A stretch of DNA of 21,031 nt from Treponema sp. (GTDB taxonomy: Bacteria; Spirochaetota; Spirochaetia; Treponematales; Breznakiellaceae): NCBI GenBank assembly GCA_031278025.1, contig JAITLF010000069.1, forward strand, positions 1 to 21,031, written 5' to 3'. Under the pieces are notes generated by a model. The model saw nothing but the letters and a program-made list of their open reading frames with translations, did no database searches and was not told the DNA's origin. Below are positions 1-8,251 of this stretch, in pieces; positions within the stretch are counted from its first letter, which is position 1; each line of letters begins with the position of its first letter. A program made the position numbers and the translations under genes.

Positions 1-284
1 GGGTTAAAGTCGAAGTGAAGCACGGGGTATGTCTGCCATTCGGTTTCCAGACTGGCTATGGCAAGCCCGTCAAACAGTTCCCGTTTGCCGAGAAAGTAGG
101 CTTTCAGCGTGGTAAGCAACAGGCTCTTGCCGAAACGGCGCGGGCGGCTCAGGAAGTAGGGCGCGGGTTCGTTTATGAGTTTCCACACATATTCGGTCTT
201 GTCAACATAAACACAGCCGAAATTCTTAAGTTTTTCAAAATCCTGAATGCCTATGGGCATTTTGCGGAGAGACAAATTTTCCAT
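1..284 (-). CDS. AAA-ATPase-like protein (PF09820 type), N-terminal part
   Basis: Reading the minus strand from the ATG at 284 gives about 94 residues that run off the left window edge, so the C-terminus is missing. The protein begins MENLSLRKMPIGIQDFEKLK, continues with a YVDKTEYVWKL segment and then the SRPRRFGKSLLLTTLKAYF signature, followed by a GKRELFDGL block. That order is the hallmark of the AAA-ATPase-like family often paired with a C-terminal PD-(D/E)XK nuclease-like domain, common as multicopy genes in spirochaetes, Bacteroides and clostridia; its role is unknown. RRFGKSLLL is the Walker-A-like loop. No Shine-Dalgarno sequence precedes the ATG. The gene lies 58 bp downstream of the activase gene on the same strand and shows no functional link to nif. 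Whether the nuclease-like domain is present cannot be seen here. Confidence 0.85.
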   Translation of the reverse strand, partial: MENLSLRKMPIGIQDFEKLKNFGCVYVDKTEYVWKLINEPAPYFLSRPRRFGKSLLLTTLKAYFLGKRELFDGLAIASLETEWQTYPVLHFDFN

Positions 285-287
285 ACT

Positions 288-304
288 TTGAGTATACTGT
301 ATAC
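288..304 (-). promoter_or_regulatory. Candidate -10 box / GTATAC dyad before the AAA-like gene
   Basis: The stretch GTATACTGTATAC (292-304) is two GTATAC palindromes around a central T. Read on the minus strand it supplies TATACT at 296-291, a good -10 hexamer, but only about six bases before the ATG at 284. Transcription would then start at or next to the start codon, in line with the missing ribosome binding site. No convincing -35 box is visible, and the dyad may instead be an operator. Weak call. Confidence 0.25.
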
Positions 305-342
305 CGCAACTTGGATAAAGCCGTTAACCAGGGCATCGCCGT

Positions 343-3300
343 TTACCGGGCCGCCTCGAATCCGCCGCTTTCGGAAGGCGCCTTGTCCACCAGGCCGGAC
401 AGATCGCTGTTCCCCTTAAAGCGCAGCACGTTTACCATGAAGATGTTGAGTTTGTTCACGATATTCGGGGGGAGCAGGTTTCCGTCCACTTCCACCGACA
501 GGATCGGGTAGTTCCGTTCCCGCGCCCAGGGGGTAAAGAGACCCTCGATAACCCGGCCGATAAGGCAGGCAAAGGGGCTGATGTTCACGATACCCGAATA
601 GCCGTGTTCCATCGCCGTGGCGGCAACGCCGCTTGAAACCGCTATTTCCGAATTAAGCTCCAGGTTTACAAAGTGCTTCTGGGCGTTTTCCATGATCCGG
701 TGCATGTCGTGGGGTGTCTCGGGGATAAGACCGGTCGGTTTCAGGATGGAAAGCACCTTCTTTTCCTGCCGGTGCTTCCACCACATTTCAATTTCAAGAT
801 TTTTAAGATCCCGCCAGGGTTTGGAAAAGAGACGTTTCCCTTTTTTCCGCAGATTGATGAGTTTTTTGAACGAATACTCCCGTACAAAATCCAGGTAGTG
901 AATCCACTCGCAGATACCCGACACTTTTACTACAATACCCCGCTCGCTCATAAGGTCCGTAAGTTCGCCCACGGCAAAATCGTCCCGGCGCACGTAAATT
1001 TCACCCACTATGAGTACCCTGGGAAGCTCGGTCAGTTCCCGCTTTAACGGTATTTTCTTTACGTCTTCCGCTACAAGTTCAAGCCCTTTCCAGATATTTT
1101 TGGGCGCGAATTCCACCGTGTGCATCAGGCGGCGCCACGATTCTTCGAAAGTCTCTATGGCTTTTACCGGGTCCGCAGCGGTGGCTTTGAGGGCGTTCTG
1201 AATGTCTTTCAGGTAGTCCGAAAGCACAAGCCCTTTCCACATTTCCTTGGCAAAGCCCGGGCCCAGCTCTGTATAGGAATTATCCGCGGATAAAATAAAT
1301 ACCACTACGTTTTCAAGCCGCAGATCCCGGAACAGATTCTCGTAGTACACATAATACTGCCCGGTCCGGCAGGGCCCGGTGGTAATCGGGACAAAGAGCA
1401 GGTAAAGCTCGTCCTTGCGGTACTTTTCGCTCGCGAAGAACTGAAGGGCGCTTCCCAGCACCAGATGGCTCGGCACGCATTCCTTCCCGGAGGCGTGGGC
1501 GCGGGCAACCTGCACGGTTTTGGCGGTGGCCACCGGCAGCGCCTCCGCGTTGATGTCAAGGCTGCGCACCGCCGCCCCCATGTATTCGGTGGAGATGGCC
1601 CCCATGTTGGAAAGCAGAACCCGCACCCGCTTGTTGCCCCGGATACGGACCTTCTCCCCGGTTTTGTCGTTATCTATACGCACATCGTCCCCGGCGGCGG
1701 CTTGGGGATCGTACACAAAACGCCAGCCGTTGCTGTAGCGTTCCGCCTCCAGGTCGTCCTTCTTTGCCCGGTAGCCGTCAATGATGTCCAGAAACGCCTC
1801 CACCCTGGTATCGATCCCGGCGTCGGCGGAGTGGGAGTCCAGTTCCAGCACCAGGAAAGGTTTCTGCCCCATGATCCACTTGATGTAGTGGAGGATGAAC
1901 GAATCGGGCGCGCAGGAAAAGTTTGTTATATAAGTAACATAGATGTTGTTTTCTTTTTTTAACAGCGCCGCGGATTTTACGTCCTGCTGGCCGTAGTACC
2001 AGTACATATTGGGAAAAATATCTTCGCCGTTGAAGGGCAGTATGTCAAACGGTACTACCGAGTACCCCCGGGTGGAGAATTTCCGGGGGATGCCCATGTT
2101 CGCCTCCGGGGTAAAGGCGTTGTAGGGCCGCCCCAAAAGGGCGATTACCGGCCGGTCCGCCTTGCGGGCCTCGTCCAGCGCCTCTTTCCCAAGCTCACGG
2201 GCCGCGGCAAAAAATTCCCGCTGTTTTGCCAGGGCCTTCTCAAAGGCGGCCCTTGTCTCTTCTTCGCCTATGCCCAGCCGCTCGTTCATCAGGGTAAAGA
2301 GTTCAAGGGCCTTCCCCTCCCCGAATTTAAAGCTCACCACCAGGGGCAGAAATCTGTTTCTGTCAATTTCGGGAAACGCCTTTTCGATGTAATAAGGCAG
2401 GGCCTGCGTTATGGGGCAGAAGTTCGCGTGCACCTCTTCCTCATAGCTGGGCATATCGCGGAAATGGGGGAGCAGCACATAATCCGCGCCCTTGTCAAGG
2501 CAGTCCTGAACCGCGCCGTGGGCAATTTCCGCGGGGAAGCAGTACGTCGATTCGGAGCGGGCAACCCCGGCGTGGACCACCTCCGTGGAAAGAACGGTCC
2601 TGATGCCCAGCTCGTAAAAGAACCACGAATAGAGGGGGTACAGGGTGTGCGTGGAAAAGCAGCGGGGAATGCCGACGGTAAAACCCCGCCGGTATTCCGC
2701 CGCTACGGGGGCGGCGTATTCCCCGAACAGTAAATGCTGCCGCTTTTCAACATAGTCGAAAACCGGGACATCCTTTACGTGTTTGCGCATGTTGGTGTAC
2801 TTGTTGCAGCGGCCGCCGAACATATACTTGCTGCGGCCTTTGTCCGGGGATGTTCCGCCCACCGACAGCACCTGGATGGGGCAGCGATTTTCGCAGCTTT
2901 GGCAGGTAAAGACCCGCTCGTAGCCGATCTCCCGGTTGATAAGTTCGTCGATGATCACGGTCTTTTCTTCCAGAAGGCCGGCCGCGTTTTTCCGCTTTGC
3001 CAGCAGCGCGACGCCGAAGCAGCCCATAAGTTCCGGCGCGGGGGGCACCAGTATTTCCTTGTCCAGGAGCATGGCGAAGGCCAGGGGAACCGCCGGGTTT
3101 TTCGCCACGCCGCCCTGCAGGAAGATCTTCCCGCCGATGGTACGGTTTCCCACCACCCGGTTCAGGTAGTTGGAAACAATGGAGCAGGCGATTCCGGCGG
3201 TGATGTTTTCCCTGCTTGCCCCCTGCTGAACCGCCTTGCGTATATCGCTGTTGATAAAGGCGGAACAGTGTTCGCCGAATTTGCAGGGCGCGTCGGCTTT

Positions 3301-4683
3301 CAGCGCAATGGGGCCGATGTCCTTCGCGCTGTGTATCGAAAGATCCCCGGACGCGCTTTCTTCCAGGAAAGAGCCGGTCCCGGCCGAACACGCCTCGTTC
3401 ATCGCGTAGTCGATAGGCACCCCGTTTTTCAGCAGCACGTACTTCGCGTCCTGTCCGCCAATCTCGAAGATCGTCTCCACCTCCGCGTCAAAATAGGTAG
3501 TTCCCACCGAGTGGGCGATGATCTCGTTGTAGACGCCGGGCGTTTCCAGAAACACGCCGAGTATTTCACGGGAGGAGCCGGTGGTCGACACAAGACGAAT
3601 GTCCACGTCCTTGCCGCCCGTATCGGCGACAACCTTTTCCTGGATAACGCGGAGGCATTCCTTCAGGGCCTTTACCGGATCGCCGTGGGTACGGCCGTAG
3701 TGGCTTGCCACGATCTCGTCGGTTTCCGTATCGACAAGACAGGCCTTGGTCGTAGTAGAACCGCCGTCAACGCCCAGTATGTATCCGCGGCCGGCGCGCA
3801 CCTTTCCCTCTTTCGCCTCGAAAAACCTGACCTTGCCTTCCCATTCGATCAGGGCGCCCAGGGTTCCGAAACGGACGGCGTTCGGCTTGAGCAGTTTTTC
3901 TACCGGCGGGAGCGGGCTGCCGCTTTGGGCCGCCAGAACCGCCGCGCCCAGCGCCTCGAACACCGGCGCCTCGCCGGGGATGATAAATTCAATGCCGGGC
4001 GCTTTTTCCCGGATAAAGCGGATAATGTGCCGGTTCAGGGTGATACCCCCGGCAAGTACCACGCGGCCGCTTGTGATTTTGGCGCGTTTTAGAAAGTCGA
4101 TAACCTTGACGGCCATCACGTCCGACAGCGACAGTACAATATCGTCTTTAGTAGCTTCGCGCTTGTTCAGCCGGTGGGTACAGTCGCTCTTCATAAACAC
4201 CGAACAGCGTGTGGAAAGCGGATAGACCTTCGCCTCGTCGCTTACCCGGTCGATGTCGTCCAGGGTCATGTCCATGCGGGCAAGCTGCTGTTTAAGAAAT
4301 TCCCCGGTGCCGGAAGCGCACTTGTTCCCGGAAAAATTGTTGATGATCTTGCCGGAAGCGTCCAGCGAGTAGACCACGAGGTCCTCCCCGCCCATGCTTA
4401 CCACCGCGCCGGCCTCCAGTCCCAGCGCCCTGATAGCCGCCTCGGTACACAGAGGCTCCAGCGTTCCCGCCGCGTCAAACATATACCGGCCCTCGTTGCC
4501 GGTTACCAGAGTAGGCGTACCCTCCGGGATCCGCCCTTCCGTGAGCAGCTTTCTCACCGCCGCGGCAAAATCCCCCTCATGCGGGGTAAAGGCGCTCCAC
4601 TTTACCTTGTTATTCTCTACCAAAACCATTTTCAGGCTGGTGGAACCGATATTTATCCCTAACGATTGCGTAGTTTCTTTCAT
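343..4683 (-). CDS. Giant 2-hydroxyacyl-CoA dehydratase activase-like ATPase (tandem BcrAD/BadFG + DUF2229 + HgdB-like)
   Basis: A 1446-residue cytoplasmic protein. The first ASKHA ATPase unit starts with LGINIGSTSLK (about residue 8) and has KCASGTG (C122) and TRCSVFMKSD (C160). The second starts with GVDGGSTTTK (about 303) and has EIGGQDAKYV, ACSAGTGSF (C432) and HCSAFINSD (C473). In single-unit activases such as HgdC two equivalent cysteines per monomer bind one [4Fe-4S] across a homodimer, so this chain may form an internal pseudo-dimer. A CQSCENRC motif (C594, C597, C601) opens a DUF2229-like middle. The C-terminal third resembles HgdB-type dehydratase subunits, with KECVPSH, TGPCRTG and SPFAC cysteines. 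Such proteins couple ATP hydrolysis to low-potential electron transfer; the partner and substrate are unknown. The start ATG has only a weak GGAT upstream. It lies 230 bp behind nifA on the same strand, so co-transcription is possible but unproven. Confidence 0.85.
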   Translation of the reverse strand: MKETTQSLGINIGSTSLKMVLVENNKVKWSAFTPHEGDFAAAVRKLLTEGRIPEGTPTLVTGNEGRYMFDAAGTLEPLCTEAAIRALGLEAGAVVSMGGEDLVVYSLDASGKIINNFSGNKCASGTGEFLKQQLARMDMTLDDIDRVSDEAKVYPLSTRCSVFMKSDCTHRLNKREATKDDIVLSLSDVMAVKVIDFLKRAKITSGRVVLAGGITLNRHIIRFIREKAPGIEFIIPGEAPVFEALGAAVLAAQSGSPLPPVEKLLKPNAVRFGTLGALIEWEGKVRFFEAKEGKVRAGRGYILGVDGGSTTTKACLVDTETDEIVASHYGRTHGDPVKALKECLRVIQEKVVADTGGKDVDIRLVSTTGSSREILGVFLETPGVYNEIIAHSVGTTYFDAEVETIFEIGGQDAKYVLLKNGVPIDYAMNEACSAGTGSFLEESASGDLSIHSAKDIGPIALKADAPCKFGEHCSAFINSDIRKAVQQGASRENITAGIACSIVSNYLNRVVGNRTIGGKIFLQGGVAKNPAVPLAFAMLLDKEILVPPAPELMGCFGVALLAKRKNAAGLLEEKTVIIDELINREIGYERVFTCQSCENRCPIQVLSVGGTSPDKGRSKYMFGGRCNKYTNMRKHVKDVPVFDYVEKRQHLLFGEYAAPVAAEYRRGFTVGIPRCFSTHTLYPLYSWFFYELGIRTVLSTEVVHAGVARSESTYCFPAEIAHGAVQDCLDKGADYVLLPHFRDMPSYEEEVHANFCPITQALPYYIEKAFPEIDRNRFLPLVVSFKFGEGKALELFTLMNERLGIGEEETRAAFEKALAKQREFFAAARELGKEALDEARKADRPVIALLGRPYNAFTPEANMGIPRKFSTRGYSVVPFDILPFNGEDIFPNMYWYYGQQDVKSAALLKKENNIYVTYITNFSCAPDSFILHYIKWIMGQKPFLVLELDSHSADAGIDTRVEAFLDIIDGYRAKKDDLEAERYSNGWRFVYDPQAAAGDDVRIDNDKTGEKVRIRGNKRVRVLLSNMGAISTEYMGAAVRSLDINAEALPVATAKTVQVARAHASGKECVPSHLVLGSALQFFASEKYRKDELYLLFVPITTGPCRTGQYYVYYENLFRDLRLENVVVFILSADNSYTELGPGFAKEMWKGLVLSDYLKDIQNALKATAADPVKAIETFEESWRRLMHTVEFAPKNIWKGLELVAEDVKKIPLKRELTELPRVLIVGEIYVRRDDFAVGELTDLMSERGIVVKVSGICEWIHYLDFVREYSFKKLINLRKKGKRLFSKPWRDLKNLEIEMWWKHRQEKKVLSILKPTGLIPETPHDMHRIMENAQKHFVNLELNSEIAVSSGVAATAMEHGYSGIVNISPFACLIGRVIEGLFTPWARERNYPILSVEVDGNLLPPNIVNKLNIFMVNVLRFKGNSDLSGLVDKAPSESGGFEAAR

Positions 4684-4760
4684 TCTGTTATCCGTATTTC
4701 ATAATACCAGGGTTGGGGGGCCAGAGACAATAGCGGACAGAGAGGCAGCGGTGAAGAGGG

Positions 4761-4871
4761 GGAATTTGGGCGCATTTTCGGCGCAAAGCGCCGAAAACCG
4801 GGCTATCCGCTTGTATCTTTTGCCCGACATCCCGCAACGGGCAAAAGGATACCGCTTCTATCCCTTGCGCT
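4761..4871 (+). repeat. Modular hairpin repeat, copy A
   Basis: Order of modules: GGAATTTGGGCGCAT (4761-4775); a perfect 10-bp hairpin TTTTCGGCGC/GCGCCGAAAA with an AAA loop (4775-4797); ACCGGGCT (4797-4804); CGCTTGTATC (4808-4817) running into a second hairpin CTTTTGCCCG/CGGGCAAAAG (4817-4826 and 4838-4847), which extends to GTATC/GATAC with one bulged base; then ATCCCTTGCGCT (4860-4871). Positions 4797-4871 align without gaps to 18692-18766 with about 6 differences in 75; three are in the hairpin-2 loop and none in its stem. It fills the spacer between nifA and the activase gene. Neither hairpin has a following U tract, so it is not a standard terminator. Confidence 0.8.
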
Positions 4872-4913
4872 TTCAAGAGGGAAGAACCGTCCCCTGTTTC
4901 TCCGGAGAAAGAA

Positions 4914-6551
4914 TCAGCGGCTTTTCCGGTCCGGCTTAAGTCCGTATTTGACGGCGCGCAGGCCCATGATCCGTTCGGAAATGCCGAGGTTGGCGGCGGC
5001 CCGGGAAATATTCCCCCTGGTCCAGTTTAGTTCCCGGGCGATCAGTTCCCGTTCCACCGATTCAAGGGCCTCTTTAAGGGTGCGCCGCGTTTCTTCCCGG
5101 CCGGATCCGGGGTCTGCGCCGTCTATTTCGGCAAAGCGCTTTTTCTGCAAGACCGGCGGCAGGTGATTGCTGTATATGGTCCCGCCGGTGCAGAGGATGA
5201 CCGCCCGCTCGATACAGTTCTGCAATTCCCGCACATTGCCCGGCCAGGAGTATTCGGTCATAAGATCGGCCGCGGCGGGCGATATGTCGTGAATGTGCCG
5301 GTGGTAGCGGGCGGAAAACTGTTCGATAAAATACCCGGCAAGGGGCATGATGTCGGTTTTCCGTTCCCGGAGCGGCGGGATGGTCAGCGGAAAAACGCTG
5401 AGGCGGTAATAGAGGTCCTCGCGGAAACTTCCCTCTCCGATGCGCCTGTGCAGATCGCTGTTGGCCGCCGCGATTATCCGGATGTCCACCCTGACAGTAT
5501 CGCTGCCGCCGACACGCTCGAATTCCCGTTCCTGGAGGACCCTCAGGAATTTAGACTGTACTGAAAGCGGCAGTTCGCCTATTTCATCGAGAAATATGGT
5601 CCCGCCGTCCGCCTGTTCAAAGTAGCCCCTGTGCCGGGAAACGGCCCCGGTAAAGGCGCCCTTCTCGTGGCCGAAAAGGCTCGACTCGATAAGGCTTTCC
5701 GGAATGGCCGCGCAGTTTACCTTGATAAAGGCCTCCCCGGACCGGGGGGATGCGTAATGGATAGCGCCGGCAACGCGCTCCTTGCCGACGCCGCTTTCTC
5801 CCAGCAGTAATACTGTCGCGCCGGTTCCGCACACCTGTTCTACCTGCTGGTAGAGATTCTGCATGGCCTTTGAATTGCCGATTACCCTGCGGGCCTGGGT
5901 TCCGTGCCGTCTCATTACCGTGCGCAACCGCGCTTCAAGCCGGCTGTTTTCCGCCTTGAGATCCTCCATTTCTTCGTGCATCGCCTGGTGGAGCCGGACT
6001 ACCTGGCTGATCGACGCGGCGACTATGCTGAGTACGCGGACCTCGTAATCGAGGCTTTCGGGGGTATGGGGCAGGTCCACGCCTATTGCGCCGATGACCT
6101 CCGCGCCGGCGCGGATGGGTACGCATACAAAGGAAATATCCCTGGTATCGGCGTTTCTCCGCGCCCCGGTGCGGTTGAGAAAAAGCGGCTCGTCGGCAAT
6201 GCGCTTGACGGCGACGGGGTTGCCGGTCTCGATGACTCTTCCGGTAACGCCTTCGCCCGGGGAATAACGGCCCCGGTTCTTTTGGGAACCGTCCAGCCCC
6301 CAGGCTTCGGCTATGGCGATTTCCCTGCTGGACCGGTTTACGATGGTGATCATCCCCCGGATGATTCCCAGATGGGCGGCAAGCCGGTCCAGCACGGACT
6401 TTAACACATTTTCAATGTGTGCCGGGGCGGAGAGCAGTTTGCTTATCTCGAAGAGCAGCGCCAATCCTTCCCGGCCGCGTTCGTGTTCATGCCGATCCGG
6501 ACGGAGGGGTCTGTCCCCGTCTTCGCCGTTGGTATGCGATTTTTCCTGCAT
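4914..6551 (-). CDS. nifA: NifA, sigma-54-dependent nif transcription activator
   Basis: 545 residues, the usual NifA length. An N-terminal GAF sensor domain (about 25-190, with YSPGEGVTGRVIETG) is followed by a short helical linker. The AAA+ sigma-54 activation domain has Walker A GESGVGKE (251-258), the sigma-54-contacting GAFTGA loop (298-303) and Walker B FLDEIGE (D322, E323). A Fis-type helix-turn-helix ends the chain (about 510-540, GNISRAAANLGISERIMG). The linker before the HTH has no cysteine, unlike the O2-sensitive rhizobial NifA. The two cysteines in the NCIERAVILC segment have spacing C-X7-C, not the rhizobial C-X11-C. Its position next to and divergent from nifH makes NifA the best of the sigma-54 activator options. 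A GAGGA lies about 13 bases before the ATG, a long spacing. A 14-base palindrome TTTCTCCGGAGAAA (4897-4910) lies just past the stop codon. Confidence 0.9.
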   Translation of the reverse strand: MQEKSHTNGEDGDRPLRPDRHEHERGREGLALLFEISKLLSAPAHIENVLKSVLDRLAAHLGIIRGMITIVNRSSREIAIAEAWGLDGSQKNRGRYSPGEGVTGRVIETGNPVAVKRIADEPLFLNRTGARRNADTRDISFVCVPIRAGAEVIGAIGVDLPHTPESLDYEVRVLSIVAASISQVVRLHQAMHEEMEDLKAENSRLEARLRTVMRRHGTQARRVIGNSKAMQNLYQQVEQVCGTGATVLLLGESGVGKERVAGAIHYASPRSGEAFIKVNCAAIPESLIESSLFGHEKGAFTGAVSRHRGYFEQADGGTIFLDEIGELPLSVQSKFLRVLQEREFERVGGSDTVRVDIRIIAAANSDLHRRIGEGSFREDLYYRLSVFPLTIPPLRERKTDIMPLAGYFIEQFSARYHRHIHDISPAAADLMTEYSWPGNVRELQNCIERAVILCTGGTIYSNHLPPVLQKKRFAEIDGADPGSGREETRRTLKEALESVERELIARELNWTRGNISRAAANLGISERIMGLRAVKYGLKPDRKSR

Positions 6552-6744
6552 TCGTGTTGTTTTTCCTCACCAGAGACAAATTAGCCGTATTTTTAAAAAA
6601 ATTGCAAGGGTGAATCCGCATAACACCGATTTTTCCACCGCTTTTTCCGGAAAATTTTCATACATAAATGTACCTTATATTACCGCAATGTAACAATTAT
6701 TAGATTAATATAACAAATGGCGCAAGCGCGCAAGGGACAATTCC
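6552..6744 (-). promoter_or_regulatory. AT-rich nifA upstream region, promoter not resolved
   Basis: This first part of the 481-bp nifA-nifH spacer is clearly AT-richer than the flanking DNA, especially 6650-6720, and probably contains the nifA promoter. I see a TACAT-N2-ATGTA dyad (6661-6672) and the related heptamers TGTAACA (6689-6695) and TATAACA (6709-6715), but no clear -35/-10 pair and no second -24/-12 sigma-54 box. The closest approach to a NifA site is TGT-N10-ACC at 6669-6684, one base off TGT-N10-ACA and about 275 bp from the nifH promoter. Confidence 0.3.
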
Positions 6745-6764
6745 GTGCCGCTGCATAGCGGCAC
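6745..6764. repeat. Perfect 8-bp hairpin between nifA and nifH
   Basis: GTGCCGCT and AGCGGCAC form a perfect 8-bp stem around a GCAT loop. It lies between the AT-rich nifA leader and repeat copy C. On the minus strand it is followed by TCCCTTGCGC (6734-6725), resembling the ATCCCTTGCGCT module of copies A and B, so it may be the distal end of copy C. Confidence 0.6.
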
Positions 6765-6789
6765 ATGAATCTTTCCTCTAATTGCCAGA

Positions 6790-6936
6790 CCAAAGGGCTG
6801 ACAGGAGGGGCGCGAAGCGGCCTCCGCAACCCCGCCACAGGCGGGGTGAGGAGGCCGGAGCGGCAGCGGAGCCCCGCATAGCCCGGTCCGGCCCGGCGTC
6901 TGTACGATAAGGCCGGGCCGGATGCGCCCAAATTCC
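6790..6936 (-). repeat. Modular hairpin repeat, copy C (reverse orientation)
   Basis: On the minus strand this begins with GGAATTTGGGCGCAT (6936-6922), identical to copy A. Next comes a perfect 11-bp hairpin TCCGGCCCGGC/GCCGGGCCGGA with a 14-base loop (6887-6922), then ACCGGGCT (6887-6880). Copy B also has a 14-base hairpin-1 loop. After ACCGGGCT it diverges from A and B and carries a nested hairpin: ACCCCGCC/GGCGGGGT with an ACA loop inside GGCCTCC/GGAGGCC (6819-6856). Its distal end (CGCG-CCCCTCC then GCCC-TTTGG) resembles the end of copy B. The first module stops 7 bp before the nifH -24 box, so the element fills the zone where NifA usually binds. Confidence 0.75.
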
Positions 6937-6943
6937 CAAAACC

Positions 6944-6959
6944 TGGCACGGTTCTTGCT
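6944..6959 (+). promoter_or_regulatory. Sigma-54 (-24/-12) promoter of nifH
   Basis: TGGCACGGTTCTTGCT matches the sigma-54 consensus TGGCACG-N4-TTGCW, with GG (6945-6946) and GC (6957-6958) separated by exactly 10 bases. It is the only such match I found in the window. Expected transcription start is about 6970, giving a leader of roughly 63 bases before nifH. With nifA divergent next door this strongly implies NifA-dependent expression. No exact TGT-N10-ACA activator site was found between 6552 and 6943. Confidence 0.92.
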
Positions 6960-6973
6960 ATACTATGAAAGCG

Positions 6974-7003
6974 GCGATCTCTGATCGCGGCGATAAATAT
7001 CGC
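6974..7003 (+). promoter_or_regulatory. Tandem hairpins at the 5' end of the nifH leader
   Basis: Two small hairpins sit next to each other from about base +5 of the predicted transcript: GCGATC-TCT-GATCGC (6974-6988) and GCGAT-AAAT-ATCGC (6990-7003). They share the GCGAT/ATCGC arms, so alternative pairings are possible. A 5'-terminal stem of this kind could stabilise the nif mRNA; that role is inferred. Confidence 0.5.
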
Positions 7004-7026
7004 ACGGATTGTGTTACGCGGAGTAA

Positions 7027-7857
<831 letters not shown>

Positions 7858-7885
7858 GGCGCGGCCGGCAAAACAGGAGAGCGAC

Positions 7886-8251
7886 ATGGTAATGATAAGA
7901 GCGATTGTGCGGCCGGAGAAAGCCGATGAAGTTATGGCGGCCCTTATGGCGGACGGGTTTCCGGCGGTAACGCGGATGAATGTTTCGGGCCGGGGAAAGC
8001 AGCGGGGCATCAAGATAGGGGAAGTAACCTACGACGAGATTCCGAAAGAATTACTGCTCATGGTGGTAAAGGACGGCGAGAAGGAATTTGTCGTCAGGAA
8101 AATTATGGAAACGGCGAAAACCGGAAAGGGTTCCTACGGTGACGGAAAAATATTTGTGTCGCCGGTGGATGACGTGTATACCATAAGTTCAGGATTGAAG
8201 GAAGCGCCGGACACCGGGGCTTCCGGGGAAATTCCGGAGGAAAAGATATGA
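7886..8251 (+). CDS. nifI1: NifI1, PII-like nitrogenase regulator
   Basis: 121 residues from the ATG at 7886, chosen because AGGAG ends six bases upstream; a longer in-frame reading from 7847 would overlap nifH and add an unrelated leader. MVMIRAIVRPEKADEVMAAL is the PII opening strand and helix, and GSYGDGKIFVSPVDDVYTI is the PII C-terminal signature. Members encoded between nifH and nifD are the NifI subgroup. In methanogens NifI1 and NifI2 together bind NifDK and block activity until 2-oxoglutarate and ATP release them. A 28-bp gap follows nifH, and the stop codon overlaps the nifI2 start as ATGA, which suggests coupled translation and fixed stoichiometry. Confidence 0.93.
   Translation: MVMIRAIVRPEKADEVMAALMADGFPAVTRMNVSGRGKQRGIKIGEVTYDEIPKELLLMVVKDGEKEFVVRKIMETAKTGKGSYGDGKIFVSPVDDVYTISSGLKEAPDTGASGEIPEEKI

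Noticed and set aside
15..419. 134-residue plus-strand frame at the left edge
   Set aside because: The minus strand of the same DNA encodes the AAA-ATPase-like N-terminus with conserved motifs.
2734..4092. 452-residue plus-strand open frame inside the activase gene
   Set aside because: It is antisense to a gene with clear motifs, lacks a ribosome site and has low-complexity, family-less sequence; the GC-rich third positions of the real gene keep the opposite frame open.
4688..4876. 62-residue minus-strand frame sharing a peptide with the frame at 18700-18933
   Set aside because: The similarity comes from the hairpin repeat; differences between the copies all change amino acids while the stem is kept, which argues against coding.
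4897..4910. Palindrome TTTCTCCGGAGAAA after nifA as a terminator
   Set aside because: No room for a loop beyond CCGG, weak AT-rich stem and no following U tract.
6404..6420. Inverted repeat ACACATT-TTC-AATGTGT
   Set aside because: It lies inside the nifA coding region, has the order ACA...TGT rather than TGT...ACA, and is explained by coding sequence.
6669..6684. Near NifA site TGT-N10-ACC
   Set aside because: One base off consensus and about 275 bp from the promoter; too weak to call.
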